Origin: Syntrophomonadaceae bacterium
GTDB taxonomy: Bacteria > Bacillota > Dethiobacteria > DTU022
Direction of reading: 5' to 3'
DNA: 9,545 nucleotides
Assembly (NCBI GenBank): GCA_003558195.1
Contig: PWMM01000112.1
Span: 1-9,545, forward strand
Positions within the stretch are counted from its first letter, which is position 1. Each line of letters starts with the position of its first letter. The position numbers and the translations under genes were made by a program. Of this stretch, positions 7,243 through 9,545 are shown one piece after another. The notes under the pieces were generated by a model. The model saw only the letters and a program-made list of their open reading frames with translations, was not told the origin of the DNA and made no database searches.

Positions 7243-8066
7243 TTATCGCCTCCTCTTTCTTTGATAATATGGATAATCCGGTTAGCTACCTCTTCTACTG
7301 CTTTATTGGATACTTCAAATATAGTACAACCTATTTTTTTCATCAGTCGGCGGGCATACTTCAACTCATCTTCAATTCTTTCTGCATCAGCATAATCGGC
7401 AGAATTTTCAAGCCCGAGTGATTTCAGGCGTTCCAACCTGATTTTTTGAAGGTGGGTGGGATTAATTATCAAACCCATAACTTTATGGGGAGGGACCCAG
7501 AAAAGTTCTTGTGGCGGTTCCACTTCCGGGACCAGAGGTAGATTGGCAACTTTTATGCCTTGATGAGCCATATAAATGCTGAGCGGAGTTTTGGAGGTTC
7601 GAGAAACACCAATTAAAACCACTTCAGCCTCCAGTAAACCCCTTGGATCTTTGCCATCATCATGCTTTACAGCAAATTCTATAGCTGCTACCCTACGAAA
7701 ATAATCTTCGTCAAGCTGTCGCAATCGCCCCGCTTCAAGGTGAGGCTCTTTACAGGTAGCCCGGGCAAATGCACCCATTAAGGAACCGAGAATATCAGCA
7801 GTGAGCACTGAATGCCTGGAAGCTTCTTCAGCCATCTTTTGTCGCAGCTCAGCAATAACAATTGTATATGCGATGATGGCATTACATTGTTTAGCTTCAT
7901 TAAAAACTTCCTGGATCTGTTCTTTAGTTTCTACGAATGGGATCCTGCGCATTTCAATTTGACCTGAATCAAACTGGCTGGCCACCGCTTTAACTACAAA
8001 TTCAGCTGTTTCACCGATAGAGTCGGAAACGATATAAACTATAGGTTTTTCTCTACTATTTAACAT
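7239..8066 (-). CDS. ppsR: PPDK regulatory protein: bifunctional ADP-dependent kinase / Pi-dependent pyrophosphorylase
   Basis: Switches PPDK off by ADP-dependent phosphorylation of the Thr next to its catalytic His, and on again by Pi-dependent phosphorolysis releasing PPi (DUF299 / kinase-PPPase family). The 275-residue length fits the family's usual 270-280. Visible marks are VSDSIGETAE (13-22), the P-loop GVSRTSKTPLS (153-163) preceded by the typical KHDDGKDPRG stretch, and the C-terminal NPTHLQKIRLERL. The start is taken as the ATG at 8066-8064, preceded by AGGGGG about 6 bases away and giving the standard N-terminus. A TTG 12 codons upstream (8102) also opens the frame but has no ribosome site. 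Homologues regulate either PPDK or PEP synthase; the four-base overlap with ppdK and the TSH site in that protein point to PPDK. Bacillus subtilis YqfL is the positional equivalent between glyS and dnaG. Confidence 0.96.
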   Translation of the reverse strand: MLNSREKPIVYIVSDSIGETAEFVVKAVASQFDSGQIEMRRIPFVETKEQIQEVFNEAKQCNAIIAYTIVIAELRQKMAEEASRHSVLTADILGSLMGAFARATCKEPHLEAGRLRQLDEDYFRRVAAIEFAVKHDDGKDPRGLLEAEVVLIGVSRTSKTPLSIYMAHQGIKVANLPLVPEVEPPQELFWVPPHKVMGLIINPTHLQKIRLERLKSLGLENSADYADAERIEDELKYARRLMKKIGCTIFEVSNKAVEEVANRIIHIIKERGGDK

Positions 8067-8242
8067 AACAACCCCCTGCGGGAAAGTACCTTTACCTTGC
8101 AACTAAATTAAACCTTGTTGATAATCCCGCTTAATCAATTTAGAGTGCAAATTGCAATGCAGTTTAAGCTAAGCTTTTACCCAGTATAATTCAGGTTCAT
8201 GTGGCTAATTTCAATAACAGCGCTGCTACAAACACTTTGCGA

Positions 8243-8268
8243 TTATTTATATCCGTTATTTATATACG
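8243..8268. repeat. 13-base direct tandem repeat, AT-rich
   Basis: Two adjacent copies, TTATTTATATCCG (8243-8255) and TTATTTATATACG (8256-8268), differ at one base and are followed by a partial TTAT. It lies 40 bases after the glyS stop and 177 bases before the ppsR start. The head-to-tail arrangement fits a regulator binding in two turns-spaced copies, or simple slippage in AT-rich DNA. Confidence 0.7.
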
Positions 8269-8271
8269 TTA

Positions 8272-8295
8272 TAAAGCAACTGCGTTCCTGCTTTA
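8272..8295 (-). terminator. Weak hairpin after glyS
   Basis: Minus strand TAAAGCA (8295-8289), 10-base loop, TGCTTTA (8278-8272): a perfect 7-pair stem starting 13 bases after the glyS stop. It lacks a T tract, being followed by TAACGTATA, so it is unlikely to be an efficient intrinsic terminator. It may protect the glyS 3' end. Confidence 0.25.
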
Positions 8296-8307
8296 ACATG
8301 ATTTATT

Positions 8308-9545
8308 TTACGGCGCTTGCATTTTAGAAAAATCAGCTACCTGGTGAAATAGTTGCGTAACCCCGGCCAATAAATCCAGGCGGTTTAATCTTATACTCTC
8401 ATCGTCCACCATCACCATAACATCATCGAAGAAAGTATCGATAGATTCTTTCAAACCCTGCAAAATCTTGAGTTTCTTTAGGGTATTATTAGCATTTTCA
8501 AGTTCAACTCTAGTTTCCTGCCACTTATCATAGAGATTTTTTTCAGCCTCTTCAATAATAATAGAAGCATCCGGTTCTCCACCACGCCCATTTTTTGCCA
8601 GATTAGCCACCCGGTTATAAGCGGCAATAACATCATTCAAAAGCGGTTCTTGTACTTGATTATTAAGAATCTCAGCTCTTTTCAACAGTTCTGACGCAGT
8701 ATCAAAAGGAACAGCAAGCACAGCCTCAACTACTTCATGGGCGATTTTCCGTTCCTGGAAGGAAAATCGAACTCGCTGCAGTAAAAAGTCATTAAGATTG
8801 CATTCTATTTCCATTATTTTTTCTTCATTAATTTTTAGTTCACCGGCTATCACTTGAAGAGCAAGTTTAATATAACTCCTCAGGGCAATATTTAGATCCA
8901 GGCTTAACAAAATATTGACCGCACCCTGAGCTTGTCGGCGCAACCCATAAGGATCCTGGGAGCCGGTTGGTTGAATTCCAGTAGCAAAACAGCCGGCCAA
9001 AGTATCAATCCTGTCAGCCAGAGAAGCAAGCGCTGCTTCTTTAAAAGAGGGGAGAGCATCACCAGGATAACGAGGAAGATAATGCTCATATATGCCCAAG
9101 GCTACATCTTCAGGTTCATCACTTAACCTTGCATATTCACGTCCCATCACTCCCTGCAGTTCTGTAAACTCTTTAACCATGCTGGTCACAAGATCAGCTT
9201 TACATAAATGTGCTATGCGCCTCGTTTTTTCTATTTGATCAGCTGTGAGTTCAAGCTCCTTGCCCAGTTCGCCAACTAGATTTACCAGACGGGCTCTCTT
9301 TTGATCAAGGGTGCCAAGGGATTCAAGAAAAACTACACTTTTAAGCTGATCAACATAATTCTCCAATGGCTCTTTACGGTCTTCATTAAAGAAAAAACGC
9401 CCATCAGCGAGACGCGCCTGAAGCACCTTGGCGTAGCCCTTTCGAATGTTGGGGTGGAATAAATTATTACTAATACCTATAAAGTGTGGTAAAAGCTTTC
9501 CGGTATCTTTCTCTACAATAGGGAAATAACGTTGATGATTCTGCA
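8308..9545 (-). CDS. glyS: Glycine--tRNA ligase beta subunit, C-terminal part (5' end outside window)
   Basis: Beta chain of the bacterial alpha2beta2 glycyl-tRNA synthetase, which charges tRNA-Gly; this subunit recognises the tRNA. The frame is open from the right edge (first full codon at 9543) and gives 411 residues to the TAA at 8308-8310, roughly 60 percent of a typical chain near 690. It begins QNHQRYFPIVEKDTGK, then KVLQARLADGRFFF, the HD-like region HLCKADLVTSMVKEFTELQG, PTGSQDPYGLRRQAQG, and a C-terminal DALR-type anticodon-binding domain (NNQVQEPLLNDVIAAYNRVA) ending NRLDLLAGVTQLFHQVADFS. The GTG at 9426 is an internal Val, not a start, since family-conserved sequence continues upstream of it. 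The alpha gene glyQ should lie immediately to the right, outside the window. Confidence 0.97.
   Translation of the reverse strand, partial: QNHQRYFPIVEKDTGKLLPHFIGISNNLFHPNIRKGYAKVLQARLADGRFFFNEDRKEPLENYVDQLKSVVFLESLGTLDQKRARLVNLVGELGKELELTADQIEKTRRIAHLCKADLVTSMVKEFTELQGVMGREYARLSDEPEDVALGIYEHYLPRYPGDALPSFKEAALASLADRIDTLAGCFATGIQPTGSQDPYGLRRQAQGAVNILLSLDLNIALRSYIKLALQVIAGELKINEEKIMEIECNLNDFLLQRVRFSFQERKIAHEVVEAVLAVPFDTASELLKRAEILNNQVQEPLLNDVIAAYNRVANLAKNGRGGEPDASIIIEEAEKNLYDKWQETRVELENANNTLKKLKILQGLKESIDTFFDDVMVMVDDESIRLNRLDLLAGVTQLFHQVADFSKMQAP

Larger units (their letters stand above)
8067..8307. promoter_or_regulatory. Upstream region of ppsR-ppdK
   Basis: 241 bases without a gene. On the minus strand the region has TATACT at 8188-8183, a possible -10 box, but the nearest -35-like TTGAAA (8214-8209) is 20 bases away, so the promoter is doubtful. 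An 8-base palindrome CAGCGCTG lies at 8218-8225 and the tandem repeat at 8243-8268. The size of the gap and the AT-rich repeats suggest that ppsR-ppdK has its own promoter and is not only read through from glyS. In Bacillus a CcpN repressor gene occupies this position; none is here. Confidence 0.35.

Noticed and set aside
8067..8102. TTG start at 8102 giving a 12-residue longer PpsR
   Set aside because: No Shine-Dalgarno site precedes it, and the extra residues overlap the ribosome site of the ATG at 8066, which gives the usual family N-terminus.
2221..8161. TTGCAATGCA present at 2221-2230 and 8152-8161
   Set aside because: A single 10-base match in two AT-rich gaps is plausible by chance, and the flanks share nothing further.
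8185..8190. TATAAT on the plus strand as a rightward promoter
   Set aside because: No acceptable -35 box at 16-18 bases and no plus-strand gene to drive; the same bases give TATACT on the minus strand.
8904..9126. Overlapping ORFs on both strands inside glyS
   Set aside because: Out-of-frame shadows; the glyS frame here holds the conserved PTGSQDPYGLRR motif.
9424..9426. GTG at 9426 as the start of glyS
   Set aside because: The frame continues upstream to the window edge with conserved beta-subunit sequence (HQRYFPIVEKD), so this is an internal Val.

Overview
The window suggests an anaerobic, moderately AT-rich Gram-positive bacterium of the Clostridia, possibly a syntroph or acetogen relative. 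The evidence is the gene order (glyS, a PPDK regulatory gene, then dnaG), which matches the conserved Firmicutes neighbourhood around dnaG, strong AGGAGG-type ribosome binding sites, and an iron-sulfur-rich flavoprotein with an MvhD-like domain. The taxon is inferred; no rRNA or other marker is present. Every convincing gene is on the minus strand, so the reading order is from high to low coordinates.

Layout in transcription order: (1) the 3' part of glyS, the glycyl-tRNA synthetase beta subunit, runs in from the right edge and stops at 8308. (2) A 241-base gap (8067-8307) holds an AT-rich 13-base tandem repeat, a small hairpin and a possible -10 box. (3) ppsR (PPDK regulatory kinase/phosphorylase, 7239-8066) overlaps by four bases with (4) ppdK (pyruvate, phosphate dikinase, 4582-7242). 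(5) After 96 bases containing a GAAA-tetraloop hairpin comes a 697-residue fusion flavoprotein (2392-4485): GltD-like NAD(P)H:FAD module, two-cluster ferredoxin, and a divergent MvhD-like C-terminal domain. (6) A 566-base stretch without a recognisable gene (1826-2391) carries three terminator-like hairpins and a good sigma-A-type promoter, all facing left. (7) dnaG, DNA primase, starts at 1825 and runs to the left edge with at most a few codons missing.

Functional picture: ppsR and ppdK form a complete metabolic switch. The regulator carries the GVSRTSKT P-loop and the dikinase carries the Thr-Ser-His site on which such regulators act. The downstream flavoprotein probably shares their transcript and may handle NAD(P)H/ferredoxin electrons in the same pyruvate/PEP metabolism, but no hydrogenase, Hdr or other partner gene is visible. 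glyS and dnaG are housekeeping genes flanking this metabolic insert. The least explained parts are the flavoprotein's altered MvhD-like domain and the leader of dnaG, where an intrinsic terminator lies between a promoter and the start codon.
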